Origin: Burkholderiales bacterium Ga0077547
GTDB taxonomy: Bacteria; Pseudomonadota; Gammaproteobacteria; Burkholderiales; Burkholderiaceae_C
DNA: 64,000 nucleotides
NCBI GenBank assembly: GCA_001464195.1
Contig: LNEY01000026.1
Location: 1-64,000, forward strand
Direction: 5' to 3'
Positions within the stretch are counted from its first letter, which is position 1; every line of letters starts with the position of its first letter. Positions 31,422 through 43,159 of the stretch are shown one piece after another. A model generated the notes under the pieces. The model was not told the DNA's origin and searched no databases. It was given only the letters and a program-made list of their open reading frames with translations. The translations under genes were made by a program, and so were the position numbers.

Positions 31422-33362
31422 TCACGGTGCGTCACACAGGCAATGCGTCACCGCCGCGAACGGCTTGCGCCCATCGACCAGTTCGACCGACCAGCCCAGG
31501 TCCTTGCGCACCGGACCGGTGATGCGCTCAGGCAGACCCACGGGCACCAGTTGCACGTCGAATTGATCAGCCAGCACGCGGGCCGTGGCACCGCCAAGGG
31601 CTTCGATCAGGCGCTCGAAACGGCCCGGCTCGCGGTCGATGTAGACGATGCGGTAACCCGACCCCTTGGCCGCCGCGCCTGAGGCCGGTGCAGACGCCGA
31701 CGCATCGGCCTCAGCACCCTCAACCAGTTTCGCCCGCAGCGCGGCCGATTGGATGGCGGCATTCAAGCCGCCCAGGGTGTCGACCAGCCCGCGCTCCTTC
31801 GCCTGCAGGCCGGTCCACACGCGGCCCTGTGCCACCGCATCGATCTGGTCGGGCGTGGTTTGGCGGGCTTGCGCCACCTTGCCGATGAATTCGGAGTAGA
31901 TGTGATTGACGCTGGTCTGCAGCATGCCGAGGAAACGCGGGTCGGGTTCACGCCGCGGGTCACCGGCCGCGCCCAGCCAAGTGGTGGTCACGCCCTCGGC
32001 ATGCACGCCAAGCTTGTCGATCGCGCGCGATGCGTTCGGCAGCAGCGCAAACACACCGATCGAGCCCGTGACCGTGGCCGCATCGGCCATCACCTCATCA
32101 GAGGCGGTCGAGATCCAGTAACCGCCTGAGGCCGCCACGCTGCCCATCGACACCACCACCGGCTTGCCAGCGGCGCGGGTCAGCTCCAGCTCGCGGCGCA
32201 CGAGCTCGGAGCCGAACACGCTGCCGCCCGGCGAATTGACGCGAAGCACCAGCGCCTTCACTGCGTCGCTTTCGCGCGCCTTGCGGATCAGCGCCGCGGT
32301 CGACAGGCCGCCGACAGCGCCCGCTGGCGCCGCACCGTCGACGATCTCGCCTTCGGCCACGACGATGCCCACCGCGGGTGTGGCGACGAGCGCGCTGGGC
32401 TCCCCGCGCTGCGAGGGTGTCAGGCGCGACAGGTACGTGTCGAACGCCACCTGGCGGAAACTCTTGGTCTCGTTGTCGCGCACGCCGCGCCCGATCATCA
32501 GATCGCGCAGCTCGTCGCGGGTTTTGAGCGCGTCCACCTGCTTGGCCTCCAGCGCGAGCTTGGCGGCATCGCCACCCACCGCCGTCAGCCGTTCGGGCAG
32601 CGCTTCAATGAGCGCTTGCGTGCTGCCCGCGGGCAGCTTTCGCGCAGTCTCGATGCCCTCGGTGTAGGTGGCCCACAGGCCGTTGTAGAGCAGCGTGTCG
32701 GCTTCCTGGGCCTCGGGCGACGGGCCGTTGGCGATGAACGGTTCGGCCGCGCTCTTGAAGGTGCCGACCTTGATCAGGCTGACGCCAACGCCGAGCTTGT
32801 CGAGTGCATCAAGGTAGTAGTTGCGCAGTCGCCCGAAACCGTCGAGGTAGACCGCGCCCAGCGGATGCAGGAACACCTCGTTCGCGTGCGCTGCGAGGTA
32901 GTACTGCTTCTGGTCGTAGCCCGAGCCCCAGGCGGTGACCATCTTGCCACTCGCCTTGAAGCGCTCGAGCGCGTCGGCCACATCGCGCAGCGCCGCCAAT
33001 CCCGCGCCCTGGAATTCGTCGAGTATCAGCACCACGCGGCTGATGTTGGGATCGGTCTCGGCAGCGGCCAGCACCGCCAGCACATCGCGCAGTCGCGTGC
33101 TCTGCATGTTGTTGCCTTGCAGTTGCGCGAGCGCGTTGTCGCGGACGCCGCCCGACTGCTCCTCGACCAGCGGGCCCTGCAGGTCGAGCACCAGCGCCGT
33201 GTTGTCTTGCAACACCGGGGCTTCACGCTTGAACAGGGCAACCGCGATCAGCACGATCAACGCGAGAAACAGCAGATTCAGCAGCGTGCGACGGGCAGCA
33301 TCGAGGAACCACCACAGGGCACCGATACCGCGTCGCAGCCAGGCGAAAGGGCGCATGGGCAT
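31422..33362 (-). CDS. sppA: Signal peptide peptidase SppA, 67-kDa type
   Basis: 646 residues, the double-domain form. One N-terminal membrane helix (LLNLLFLALIVLIAVALF). The catalytic Lys is in VGTFKSAAEPF (K203) and the catalytic Ser in VAASGGYW (S412), matching K209 and S409 of the E. coli enzyme. It degrades cleaved signal peptides in the membrane. The start ATG 33362 is supported by GTGGAG upstream. Divergent from katG across 234 bases. Confidence 0.94.
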   Translation of the reverse strand: MPMRPFAWLRRGIGALWWFLDAARRTLLNLLFLALIVLIAVALFKREAPVLQDNTALVLDLQGPLVEEQSGGVRDNALAQLQGNNMQSTRLRDVLAVLAAAETDPNISRVVLILDEFQGAGLAALRDVADALERFKASGKMVTAWGSGYDQKQYYLAAHANEVFLHPLGAVYLDGFGRLRNYYLDALDKLGVGVSLIKVGTFKSAAEPFIANGPSPEAQEADTLLYNGLWATYTEGIETARKLPAGSTQALIEALPERLTAVGGDAAKLALEAKQVDALKTRDELRDLMIGRGVRDNETKSFRQVAFDTYLSRLTPSQRGEPSALVATPAVGIVVAEGEIVDGAAPAGAVGGLSTAALIRKARESDAVKALVLRVNSPGGSVFGSELVRRELELTRAAGKPVVVSMGSVAASGGYWISTASDEVMADAATVTGSIGVFALLPNASRAIDKLGVHAEGVTTTWLGAAGDPRREPDPRFLGMLQTSVNHIYSEFIGKVAQARQTTPDQIDAVAQGRVWTGLQAKERGLVDTLGGLNAAIQSAALRAKLVEGAEADASASAPASGAAAKGSGYRIVYIDREPGRFERLIEALGGATARVLADQFDVQLVPVGLPERITGPVRKDLGWSVELVDGRKPFAAVTHCLCDAP

Positions 33363-33465
33363 GGAAACTCCACTTGGGAACTTTGGCGTAGCGCCGCGGG
33401 AGACTTTAAGGGCGCCGGCATGGCTGCGCGAATGAAGGTCGATCTGTTCGTGTCGAGCCCTCATC

Positions 33466-33480
33466 ATAGAAATTAGCTAT
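33466..33480 (+). promoter_or_regulatory. OxyR-like half-site upstream of katG
   Basis: ATAG-N7-CTAT, the outer tetrads of an OxyR half-site with exact spacing, 117 bases before the katG start. The second half-site expected one turn further is poor. OxyR activating katG under peroxide is established in many proteobacteria, so the location supports the call, but sequence alone is weak. Confidence 0.45.
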
Positions 33481-33482
33481 GA

Positions 33483-35810
<2,328 letters not shown>

Positions 35811-35832
35811 GATTCGTGTCAGCCAGCAGATG

Positions 35833-35859
35833 AAGGGCGGCAGCGATGCCGCCCTTTTT
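35833..35859 (+). terminator. Intrinsic terminator of katG
   Basis: An 8-bp perfect stem AGGGCGGC (34-41 of this hundred) with its complement at 35848-35855 and a six-base loop, followed by TTTTC, about 25 bases after the katG stop. Confidence 0.88.
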
Positions 35860-35948
35860 CCTGGGCCAGATGAATGCGCGCTGGGGTACCAAGCAAAATC
35901 ACCCCTCCCTCCATCCACAGCGCGATTCGACCGCGCGAGACCTGAGCC

Positions 35949-36113
35949 ATGAAACAGTACGTATGCCTGGTGTGCGGCTTCATCTACGACGAGGCCCTCG
36001 GCATGCCCGACGACGGCATCCCCGCCGGCACCCTGTGGGCCGATGTGCCCGCGAACTGGGAGTGCCCGGACTGCGGCGTGTCAAAGGCGGATTTCGAGAT
36101 GGTCGCGATCTGA
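35949..36113 (+). CDS. Rubredoxin
   Basis: 54 residues: a complete small iron protein that is easily missed because of its length. The single iron is held by two CxxCG knuckles, C6-C9 (YVCLVCG) and C39-C42 (WECPDCG). The conserved aromatic YD, the PDDGIPAGTLWADVP loop and the SKADFE tail are present. It carries single electrons, for example to alkane hydroxylases or oxidative-stress reductases; the partner is not in the window. In Burkholderiales a rubredoxin gene commonly sits near hemE/priA or katG-like genes, which matches. ATG 35949. It converges with priA. Confidence 0.95.
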   Translation: MKQYVCLVCGFIYDEALGMPDDGIPAGTLWADVPANWECPDCGVSKADFEMVAI

Positions 36114-36165
36114 GGGCAGAGCGTCGCGGCGATCCGGTTCGCGCGCGGATCGGTGTGCCCTTGCG

Positions 36166-38262
36166 TCAGATTGCCAGCGGATCGACGTCGACTGCCCAAC
36201 GCAAAATGCGCTGATCCGCGGCACGCTCCCGCCGCATCTCGTGCAGCGCCGGCAGCCAGTCGGCCAGGAAGCGCTGCAACGCCTGCCGGGACGGCGACTC
36301 GATCAGCATCTGCATCCGCTCGACATGGGCCACCCGCGCGATCGGCGTGGGCACCGGCGGGTACAGCGTCACGTTCGCTGCCTCCGCCGTGGCTTCGGCG
36401 GCCTCGGACGCGGCTTGCAGAAAGCCACGCGCTGCATCAGCGGTGCGGGCTTCGGCGCGCAGCAGCGCCAGGTGTGAATGCGGTGGCAGGCCGGCCATGC
36501 GGCGCTCATCCAGTTGCGAGGCGGCAAATGCATGGAAGTCGTGGCGGCGCAGCGCGGCATACAGCGGGTGCTGGGGGTGCCAGGTCTGCACCCACATCTC
36601 GCTGGCCGCCGCCTGTGCCGCATCGCGCCCCGCGCGGCCTGCGGCCTGCATCAGCAGGGCAAACAGCCGCTCGGGGGCGCGGAAGTCGCTGCTGAAGAGC
36701 GAGGAATCGGGGTTGACGGCAGCCACCAGCGTGATGCGGCGGAAGTCGTGCCCCTTGGTGATCATCTGGGTGCCGACCAGCACGTCCACCTCGCCCGCGT
36801 GCACGGCGCCGAGCTGGGCCTCCAGCGCACCCTTGCCGCGGGTGCTGTCGGCGTCGATGCGGGTGATGCGCGCCGGGCGACCGTCGGGGTGAGCCAGCAG
36901 CTCGGCCAGCTGTTCTTCAAGCCGTTCTGTGCCGCGACCGATCGGTGAGATGTCGAGGTTGCCGCACTCCGGACAGGCACGCGGTACGCGTTCGGTGTAG
37001 CCGCAGTGGTGGCACCGAAGCGTGCGATCCAGCTTGTGGAACACCCGCCAGGCGCTGCAGTTCGGACAGCCACTTTTCCAGCCGCAATCGCCACAGTGCA
37101 GCACCGGCGCATAGCCGCGGCGGTTCAGGAACACCAGGCTCTGCTCACCCCGCGCGATGCGCTGCTGCAGCGCGTCCACCAGCGGCGGCGAGAGCGCGGC
37201 CCCACCCTTCACCTTCGGCTGCAGGCTCATGTCGACCAGCCGCACCGCCGGCAGTGCGCCACCGCCGATGCGCGCCGACAGCGACAGTCGCAGGTAGCGC
37301 CCTTCGTCGGCGCGCTGCCAGCTCTCGAGTGACGGCGTGGCCGAGCCCAGCAACACGGTCGCGCCCTCCAGCTTGCCTCTGTACACCGCCAGGTCGCGTG
37401 CCGAATAGCGGGCCCCCTCCTGCTGCTTGTACGACGGGTCATGCTCTTCATCGACCACGATCAGCCCCAGCCGCGGCATCGATGCAAACACCGCCAGCCG
37501 GGTGCCCAGCACCAGATCGGCCAACCCGAGGTGCGCGGCCAGCCAGCTGCGCAGCCGCTGTGCCGGCGTCAGCCCGCTGTGCATCGCCACGATGTGGCGC
37601 CCGGCAAAGCGCTCGGCGAAGCGGGCTTCGAGCTGCGGCGTCAGGTTGATTTCAGGCACCAGCACCAGCGCCTGGCGGCCCTGCGCCAGCGCTTCGGCGG
37701 CTGCGCGCAAGTAGATCTCGGTCTTGCCGCTGCCGGTGACGCCGTGCAGCAACACGGTCGGAGCCACGGCCGAGCCTTGTGCCGAACGAAGATCGTCCAG
37801 CACGCGAGCTTGCGCGGCGTCGAGTTCCGGGGGCGGCGGCGCGAGCCCGGTGGCTGGTTGCGGCGTCGCCATCGCCTTGTGCAGCCGCGCGATGCGCTGG
37901 CGGACCTGGGTGTCATCGAGTTTGCGCAGCTCGGGTGGCAACACCGAGAGTGCGACCTCGCCGATGCCGCGCTGGTAGTAGGCCGCCGTGAAGTCCACCA
38001 GCCGACACCAAGCAGCACCCAGCGGGGGCAGCGAGGTCAATGCGTGTTGCAGCGGCCGCAATCCGACGGGCGGCTCGGGCACATCCCCGTCGCTCGGGCA
38101 CTCATCGGCCCACACCACACCCGTGACCTCGCGGGCGCCGAAGGGCACGCGCACCAGCGTGCCGGCCGTCAGGGGCGACTCGCTGAGGTAGGTCAACGGT
38201 GCGCGCAGCGTGGTGTGTGCCGGCGCATCCACCGCCACCTGCAGCCGGAGCATTTCAGGCAT
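36166..38262 (-). CDS. priA: PriA, primosomal replication-restart helicase
   Basis: 698 residues. A DNA-binding N-terminal domain (LRAPLTYLSESPLTAGTLVRV-like start) precedes Walker A HGVTGSGKTEIYL and DEEH (VVDEEHDPSYK). The eight-Cys zinc region (CGDCGWKSGCPNCS, CHHC, CPECG) and helicase motif V/VI follow. It loads the replisome at stalled forks and interacts with the SSB tail. ATG 38262 is preferred over a TTG at 38271. Upstream lies a 375-base A/T-rich region with DnaA boxes. Confidence 0.96.
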   Translation of the reverse strand: MPEMLRLQVAVDAPAHTTLRAPLTYLSESPLTAGTLVRVPFGAREVTGVVWADECPSDGDVPEPPVGLRPLQHALTSLPPLGAAWCRLVDFTAAYYQRGIGEVALSVLPPELRKLDDTQVRQRIARLHKAMATPQPATGLAPPPPELDAAQARVLDDLRSAQGSAVAPTVLLHGVTGSGKTEIYLRAAAEALAQGRQALVLVPEINLTPQLEARFAERFAGRHIVAMHSGLTPAQRLRSWLAAHLGLADLVLGTRLAVFASMPRLGLIVVDEEHDPSYKQQEGARYSARDLAVYRGKLEGATVLLGSATPSLESWQRADEGRYLRLSLSARIGGGALPAVRLVDMSLQPKVKGGAALSPPLVDALQQRIARGEQSLVFLNRRGYAPVLHCGDCGWKSGCPNCSAWRVFHKLDRTLRCHHCGYTERVPRACPECGNLDISPIGRGTERLEEQLAELLAHPDGRPARITRIDADSTRGKGALEAQLGAVHAGEVDVLVGTQMITKGHDFRRITLVAAVNPDSSLFSSDFRAPERLFALLMQAAGRAGRDAAQAAASEMWVQTWHPQHPLYAALRRHDFHAFAASQLDERRMAGLPPHSHLALLRAEARTADAARGFLQAASEAAEATAEAANVTLYPPVPTPIARVAHVERMQMLIESPSRQALQRFLADWLPALHEMRRERAADQRILRWAVDVDPLAI

Positions 38263-38637
38263 CGCTGTCAACCCCTGAGTTAGGCTGGAAAGCTCGATTT
38301 TTTCTCAGGCATGACAGGTAAGTTACTGATTTAGTTGGTCTTTTCAAGCTGTCCACCCAATGTGTGGATAACTTTGTGGGTAAGCCTCGCAAAGCGAGGC
38401 TAAATCCTTGATTCATCGGGCTTGGCATTGGATTGCCCACTTTGAGGGCAGGGGTCCATGCCTAATGAAATCAACAACTTAGCAATGAATAAATAAATAC
38501 GGCTGCTGCAATGCAGCAGCAGCAGGGGGGCCCGCGCCAGACAGGAGAAATGGGGATAAGTCAATGCCTGAGCACTCACTCACCGGAAAATTCAAGCGCT
38601 GAAACGCTCAGCGCCTGCCTCGATCTGGTGCGTGGGC
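38263..38637. promoter_or_regulatory. A/T-rich priA upstream region with DnaA boxes
   Basis: No gene is visible. A perfect DnaA box (TGTGGATAA) lies at 38363-38371, and one with a single mismatch (TGTGGGTAA) at 38375-38383, 12 bases on in the same orientation. A perfect 8-bp hairpin AGCCTCGC-AAA-GCGAGGCT occupies 38383-38401, a second one GCTGCTGC-AAT-GCAGCAGC 38502-38520, and an A/T stretch (AATGAATAAATAAATA) about 38484-38499. It is the most A/T-rich part of the window. It probably holds the priA promoter, possibly under DnaA control. Confidence 0.55.
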
Positions 38638-39735
38638 TCAGCCGGGCTGCCGCAGGCGGCGTGAGACCTCGTGCACCGCATCGACCAGCGCCGTGACGCT
38701 CTCCGGCGGCGTGTGCTGGCTGATACCGTGGCCGAGGTTGAAGATGTGGCTGTCGACCGTGCCATCGCCGTGCACGGGCCCCGGGGCGCCAAAACTTTCC
38801 AACGTCTTGGTCACCTCGGCGCGGATCTGGTCCGGGTTCGCGAACAGCACGTTCGGATCGAGGTTGCCCTGCAGCGCCACCCGACCCCCGACGCGCGCGC
38901 GCGCCGACTTCAGATTGACCGTCCAGTCCAGGCCCAGCACATCGGGCTCCAGCGCCGCCATTTCTTCGAGCCACAGGCCACCGCCCTTGGTGAACACGAT
39001 GTGCGGAATGCGCTGACCGTCGTGTTCGCGCTTCAGTTTCTGCAGCACCCGACGGGTGTAAGCCAGGCTGAACTCCTGGAACGCGCCGTCGGCGAGCACA
39101 CCGCCCCAGCTGTCGAACACCATCACCGCCTGCGCACCGGCTTCGATCTGCGTATTCAGGTACAGCGCCACCGCATCGGCGTTGATCGCCAGGATGCGGT
39201 GCATCAGATCAGGGCGGCTGTACATCATCGTCTTGACCAGGCGATAGTCGTCCGAGCCGGCCCCCTCGACCATGTAGCAGGCCAAGGTCCACGGGCTGCC
39301 CGAGAAGCCGATCAGCGGCACCCGGCCATTCAAGGCCTTGCGGATCGAGGTGACCGCGTCGAAGACGTAACGCAGCTTGTCCATGTCGGGCACGGCCAGT
39401 TGTGCGACCGCCGCCTCGTCGCGCACCGCGCGCTCGAACTTCGGGCCTTCGCCCATTGCGAAGCTCAGCCCCAGGCCCATTGCATCGGGCACGGTGAGGA
39501 TGTCGCTGAACAAGATGGCTGCGTCGAGCGCATAGCGCTCCAACGGCTGCAGCGTCACCTCGGTGGCGTAGTCGGTGTTGGTCGCCAAACCCATGAAGCT
39601 GCCGGCCTGCGCGCGCGTGGCGCGGTACTCCGGCAGGTAGCGGCCAGCCTGGCGCATCAGCCAGACGGGTGTGTGGGCTGTGGGCTGGCGCAGACAGGCG
39701 CGCAAAAAACTGTCGTTTTGGAGGGGTGCGTACAT
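38638..39735 (-). CDS. hemE: Uroporphyrinogen decarboxylase
   Basis: 365 residues, normal length. It converts uroporphyrinogen III to coproporphyrinogen III in haem synthesis. Visible motifs are the N-terminal [16 protein letters not shown] (substrate-binding Arg), [15 protein letters not shown] with the conserved Asp, [16 protein letters not shown], and the C-terminal NLGHGI with its His. ATG 39735. Divergent from cysK across 78 bases. Confidence 0.97.
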   Translation of the reverse strand: MYAPLQNDSFLRACLRQPTAHTPVWLMRQAGRYLPEYRATRAQAGSFMGLATNTDYATEVTLQPLERYALDAAILFSDILTVPDAMGLGLSFAMGEGPKFERAVRDEAAVAQLAVPDMDKLRYVFDAVTSIRKALNGRVPLIGFSGSPWTLACYMVEGAGSDDYRLVKTMMYSRPDLMHRILAINADAVALYLNTQIEAGAQAVMVFDSWGGVLADGAFQEFSLAYTRRVLQKLKREHDGQRIPHIVFTKGGGLWLEEMAALEPDVLGLDWTVNLKSARARVGGRVALQGNLDPNVLFANPDQIRAEVTKTLESFGAPGPVHGDGTVDSHIFNLGHGISQHTPPESVTALVDAVHEVSRRLRQPG

Positions 39736-39813
39736 CGGGGAATTATCACGCCCATAATTTCAGCTCGCCGCCGTTTCCGCCCCGGGAAAACGCCGGATCC
39801 ACAGGAGCTGACC

Positions 39814-40734
39814 ATGCGCGCTGACACCATCCTCCAGACCATCGGCAACACACCGCACATCCGCATTCAGCGCTTGTTTGGTGCAGGCGCGCAGGTGTAC
39901 ATCAAGAGCGAGCGCAGCAACCCGGGCGGCTCGATCAAGGACCGCATCGCGCTCGCCATGGTCGAAGCGGCCGAAGCCTCGGGTGCGCTGGTACCGGGCG
40001 CGACCATCATCGAGCCCACCTCGGGCAACACCGGTGTCGGCCTCGCGATGGTGGCGGCGGTGAAGGGCTACAAGCTGGTGCTGGTGATGCCCGAAAGCAT
40101 GAGCATCGAGCGGCGGCGCCTGATGCTGGCCTACGGTGCCACCTTCGAGCTGACGCCGCGCGAGAAAGGCATGAGTGGCGCCATCGCCCGCGCCACCGAG
40201 CTGCTGGCCGCAACGCCGAAGGCCTGGATGCCGCAGCAGTTCGAGAACACGGCCAACATCGAAGTGCATGTGCGCACCACGGCCGCCGAGATCGCCCGCG
40301 ACTTTCCCGAAGGCATCGACGCATTGATCACCGGCGTCGGCACCGGCGGCCACATCACCGGCTGCGCGCAGGTGCTGAAGGTAAAGTGGCCGAAGCTGAA
40401 GGTATACGCGGTCGAGCCGGCGGCCAGCCCGGTGATCAGTGGCGGCAAGCCGGGGCCGCACCCGATCCAGGGCATCGGCGCCGGCTTCATCCCGAAGAAC
40501 CTGCACACCGACTTGCTCGACGGCGTGATCCAGGTCGATGCCGAAGCCGCCCGCGAGATGGCGCGGCGTGCGGCACGCGAAGAAGGCATGCTGGTTGGGG
40601 TGTCGTCAGGCGCCACGCTGGCCGCGATCGCGCAGAAGCTGCCCGAGTTGGCACCCGGCGCCACCGTGCTCGGCTTCAACTACGACACCGGTGAGCGTTA
40701 CCTGTCGATCGAGGGATTTTTGCCGGTCGAATGA
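39814..40734 (+). CDS. cysK: Cysteine synthase A (O-acetylserine sulfhydrylase)
   Basis: 306 residues. This PLP enzyme makes cysteine from O-acetylserine and sulfide. The PLP lysine is in [10 protein letters not shown], and the phosphate-binding and substrate loops are [11 protein letters not shown] and [18 protein letters not shown] is also conserved. Length and the [12 protein letters not shown] segment favour CysK over CysM. AGGAG precedes ATG 39814. Confidence 0.95.
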   Translation: MRADTILQTIGNTPHIRIQRLFGAGAQVYIKSERSNPGGSIKDRIALAMVEAAEASGALVPGATIIEPTSGNTGVGLAMVAAVKGYKLVLVMPESMSIERRRLMLAYGATFELTPREKGMSGAIARATELLAATPKAWMPQQFENTANIEVHVRTTAAEIARDFPEGIDALITGVGTGGHITGCAQVLKVKWPKLKVYAVEPAASPVISGGKPGPHPIQGIGAGFIPKNLHTDLLDGVIQVDAEAAREMARRAAREEGMLVGVSSGATLAAIAQKLPELAPGATVLGFNYDTGERYLSIEGFLPVE

Positions 40735-40921
40735 ACGCCCCCAACCGCGAGTCAGGTCAACAACGACCTTGCCGCTGCCGTGCGAGACGAACCGGTCGTG
40801 CGCATCAGCGCCAGTGGCTGACTCACAGCGGTTCCGTCCGACAGCCGGACGGGCCATTGCCGTGCTGACCGCGGACATGCAGCAGCGGTAGCATGTGTCC
40901 ATCTCTACTGGAGGAGTTTTC

Positions 40922-41530
40922 ATGCTGCGCAGACTTTGGCTGGCCGTTCTGGCCTTGACCGCAACGCTCGCCTTGAGCGGCTGCGGCTACAACCAATTCC
41001 AGAAACTCGACGAAGAGGTCAAGGCCAGCTGGGCCGAGGTGCTGAACCAGTACCAGCGGCGCGCCGACCTGATTCCGAACATCGTCGCCACCGTCAAGGG
41101 CGAAGCCGCTTTTGAGCAGGACACGCTGACCAAAGTGATCGAGGCACGGTCCAGGGCGACCAGCATCCAGGCCACACCGGAGCTGATCAACGACCCTGCC
41201 GCTTTCCAGAAATTCCAGGCCGCGCAGGGTGAGTTGACCGGTGCGTTGAGCCGGCTGATGGTGGTCGCCGAGCAGTATCCGAGTCTGAAAGCCAATCAAG
41301 CCTTCCAGGACCTGCGGGTGCAGCTCGAAGGCACCGAGAACCGGGTGACGGTGGCGCGCAACCGCTACATCAAGACGGTGGCCGACTACAACGTGCTGGC
41401 CCGCAGCTTCCCGAACAACCTGACTGCGATGGTCTTCGGCTACACCGTGAAGCCGAGCTTCACCGTGCAGAACGAGGCCGAGATCTCGAAGCCGCCAGCG
41501 GTGAATTTCGACAAGCCCGCGGCCAAGTAA
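40922..41530 (+). CDS. lemA: LemA-family lipoprotein
   Basis: 202 residues. A lipoprotein signal with lipobox LSGC (TLALSGCGYNQF) precedes a helical LemA domain (NQYQRRADLIPNIVATVKG, then ENRVTVARNRYIKTVADYN). LemA proteins are of unknown function and very often precede TPM-domain genes, as here. GGAGGAG upstream gives ATG 40922. The stop is directly followed by the GTG of the next gene, so the three genes 40922-42972 form one operon. Confidence 0.94.
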   Translation: MLRRLWLAVLALTATLALSGCGYNQFQKLDEEVKASWAEVLNQYQRRADLIPNIVATVKGEAAFEQDTLTKVIEARSRATSIQATPELINDPAAFQKFQAAQGELTGALSRLMVVAEQYPSLKANQAFQDLRVQLEGTENRVTVARNRYIKTVADYNVLARSFPNNLTAMVFGYTVKPSFTVQNEAEISKPPAVNFDKPAAK

Positions 41531-42457
41531 GTGAGGGTTGCCAGCGCCGGCACCCGCGCGGTGCCCCGGCTCGCCTGGGCACTGTGGTGGCTGCTCGCGC
41601 TGTGGTGGGTCGGTGCCACCGCGCACGCACAGGACGTGCTGCCGGTGCCGCCGCTCACCGCACCGGTGATCGACCAGACGGCCACGCTCGATGAGGCACA
41701 GCGCGCGGCGTTGGTTGCCAAGCTGGCGGCCATCGAGCAGCAAACCGGCAGCCAGATCGTCGTGCTGATGGTGCCAAGCACGCTGCCTGAAGACATCGCC
41801 GCCTACAGCCAGCGCGTCGGCGACAACTGGAAGATCGGCCGACGCGATGTGGGCGACGGGCTGCTGATCGTCGTCGCGAAGAACGACCGCCGCGTGCGCA
41901 TCGAAGTCGCGAAAACGCTGGAGGGCGCGGTGCCCGACCTCGCGGCAAAACGGATCATCGACGCGCAGATCACACCAGCCTTTCGCGCCGGTGACTACGC
42001 CGGCGGCCTGAGCGCCGCCGTCGATCAACTGGCCGCACGCATCCGGGGTGAGGTGCTGCCGGCGCCGAATCGCCCGGACGCACCGCAGCGCGGCCAAAGC
42101 AATGGGCCCTCGCTGGAGTCGCTGGCCATCTTCCTGTTCGTCGCCGTGCCGATCGCCGGTGCGCTGTTCACCCGGATGATGGGCCGCAAGCTCGGCTCGC
42201 TGGCCACCGGCGGCATTGCCGGTGGCATCGGCTGGTGGCTGACCGCGAGCGCGTTGCTCGCGGGCGTGGCCGGGCTGTTGGCTGTTGTGCTCGTCGGCGT
42301 GTTCGGTGTCGGATCGGCACGCCGTGGCGGTGGCAGCGGTATTCCGCCCATCATCTGGGGTGGCGGCGGTGGTGGTGGTTGGGGTGGAGGTGGTGGCGGA
42401 TTCAGCTCCGGCGGTGGTGGCGATTTCGGCGGGGGCGGCTCCTCCGGAGGCTGGTGA
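41531..42457 (+). CDS. TPM-domain membrane protein with Gly-rich tail
   Basis: 308 residues. A signal segment, then a TPM domain (residues about 45-175: VIDQTATLDEAQRAAL, NWKIGRRDVGDGLLIVVAKNDR). Two to three membrane helices follow, and a C-terminal tail of about 35 residues nearly all Gly, Ser and Trp. Related proteins include YgcG and, in plants, photosystem II repair phosphatases. The GTG start at 41531 abuts the lemA stop. The glycine tail is a regular family trait that probably serves at the membrane surface. Confidence 0.9.
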   Translation: MRVASAGTRAVPRLAWALWWLLALWWVGATAHAQDVLPVPPLTAPVIDQTATLDEAQRAALVAKLAAIEQQTGSQIVVLMVPSTLPEDIAAYSQRVGDNWKIGRRDVGDGLLIVVAKNDRRVRIEVAKTLEGAVPDLAAKRIIDAQITPAFRAGDYAGGLSAAVDQLAARIRGEVLPAPNRPDAPQRGQSNGPSLESLAIFLFVAVPIAGALFTRMMGRKLGSLATGGIAGGIGWWLTASALLAGVAGLLAVVLVGVFGVGSARRGGGSGIPPIIWGGGGGGGWGGGGGGFSSGGGGDFGGGGSSGGW

Positions 42458-42459
42458 CC

Positions 42460-42972
42460 ATGAGCACACTGATCCGCATCCTGAAACACCGCTGGCTGGA
42501 CGAGACCGACGCCCAGCGTGCGCTTGGCGCCGACGCGCTGCATCGCATCGAAAAACGCGTGGCCGCCAGCGAACGCACGCACACCGGCGAGTTGCGGGTG
42601 TGTGTGGAAGCGGGCCTGCCGCTGAGCTACTTGTGGCGCGGCGCGAGTGCACGCGAACGCGCGATCGCGATGTTCGGCAAGCTGCGCGTGTGGGACACCG
42701 AACACAACAACGGCGTGCTGATCTACCTGCTGCTGGCCGAGCACCGCATCGAGATCGTGGCCGACCGGGCGGTGGCGCGGCGCGTCGAACCTGGCCACTG
42801 GCAGCAGCTCGTCGACACGATGGGCGAGGCCTTCCGCGCTGGCCGCTTCGAGCAGGGTCTGAGCGCAGCCATCGATGCGGTGGACGCCTTGCTGGTGGCG
42901 CACTTCCCGCGCGACCCAAGCGCCGCCACGCTGCGGCTCAACGAGCTGCCGGACGAGCCGCTGCTCCGCTGA
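42460..42972 (+). CDS. Second TPM-domain protein, soluble
   Basis: 170 residues with a lone TPM-like domain (ASERTHTGELRVCVEAG, RERAIAMFGKLRVWDTEHNNGVLIYLLLAEH, IEIVADRAVARRV). No signal or membrane helix is visible, so it may work in the cytoplasm. ATG 42460 lies two bases after the stop of the larger TPM gene. The trio LemA-TPM-TPM is a common bacterial arrangement. Confidence 0.88.
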   Translation: MSTLIRILKHRWLDETDAQRALGADALHRIEKRVAASERTHTGELRVCVEAGLPLSYLWRGASARERAIAMFGKLRVWDTEHNNGVLIYLLLAEHRIEIVADRAVARRVEPGHWQQLVDTMGEAFRAGRFEQGLSAAIDAVDALLVAHFPRDPSAATLRLNELPDEPLLR

Positions 42973-43159
42973 GCCGCTACAGCAGCGGTCTGGCTTTGCA
43001 GGGTGCGGCTGGCGGATCCGGAACTCCTGCGTGGGGAGGGCCGGCAGGCAAGCCTCTATCATCGGCCGGCTTGCTTTTACAGGCTTGGATAGCGGCGTTC
43101 GCCGCGTGCACTTTCCCTTGCACGACCGGCCTTTTCCCTGCCCGAACCCACCTGCCGCG

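Noticed and set aside
35846-36214. 122-codon open frame over the rubredoxin gene
   Set aside because: It is another frame of the same DNA; the rubredoxin frame 35949-36113 has the four Cys ligands and a normal length.
38263-38637. Chromosomal or plasmid replication origin
   Set aside because: Only two good DnaA boxes, no dnaA, dnaN, gyrB, repA or parAB nearby. Promoter control of priA is more economical.
40823-42919. Minus-strand open frame of 698 codons opposite the lemA-TPM-TPM genes
   Set aside because: Antisense to three well supported genes. The long Arg/Gly/Gln-rich product has no family resemblance.
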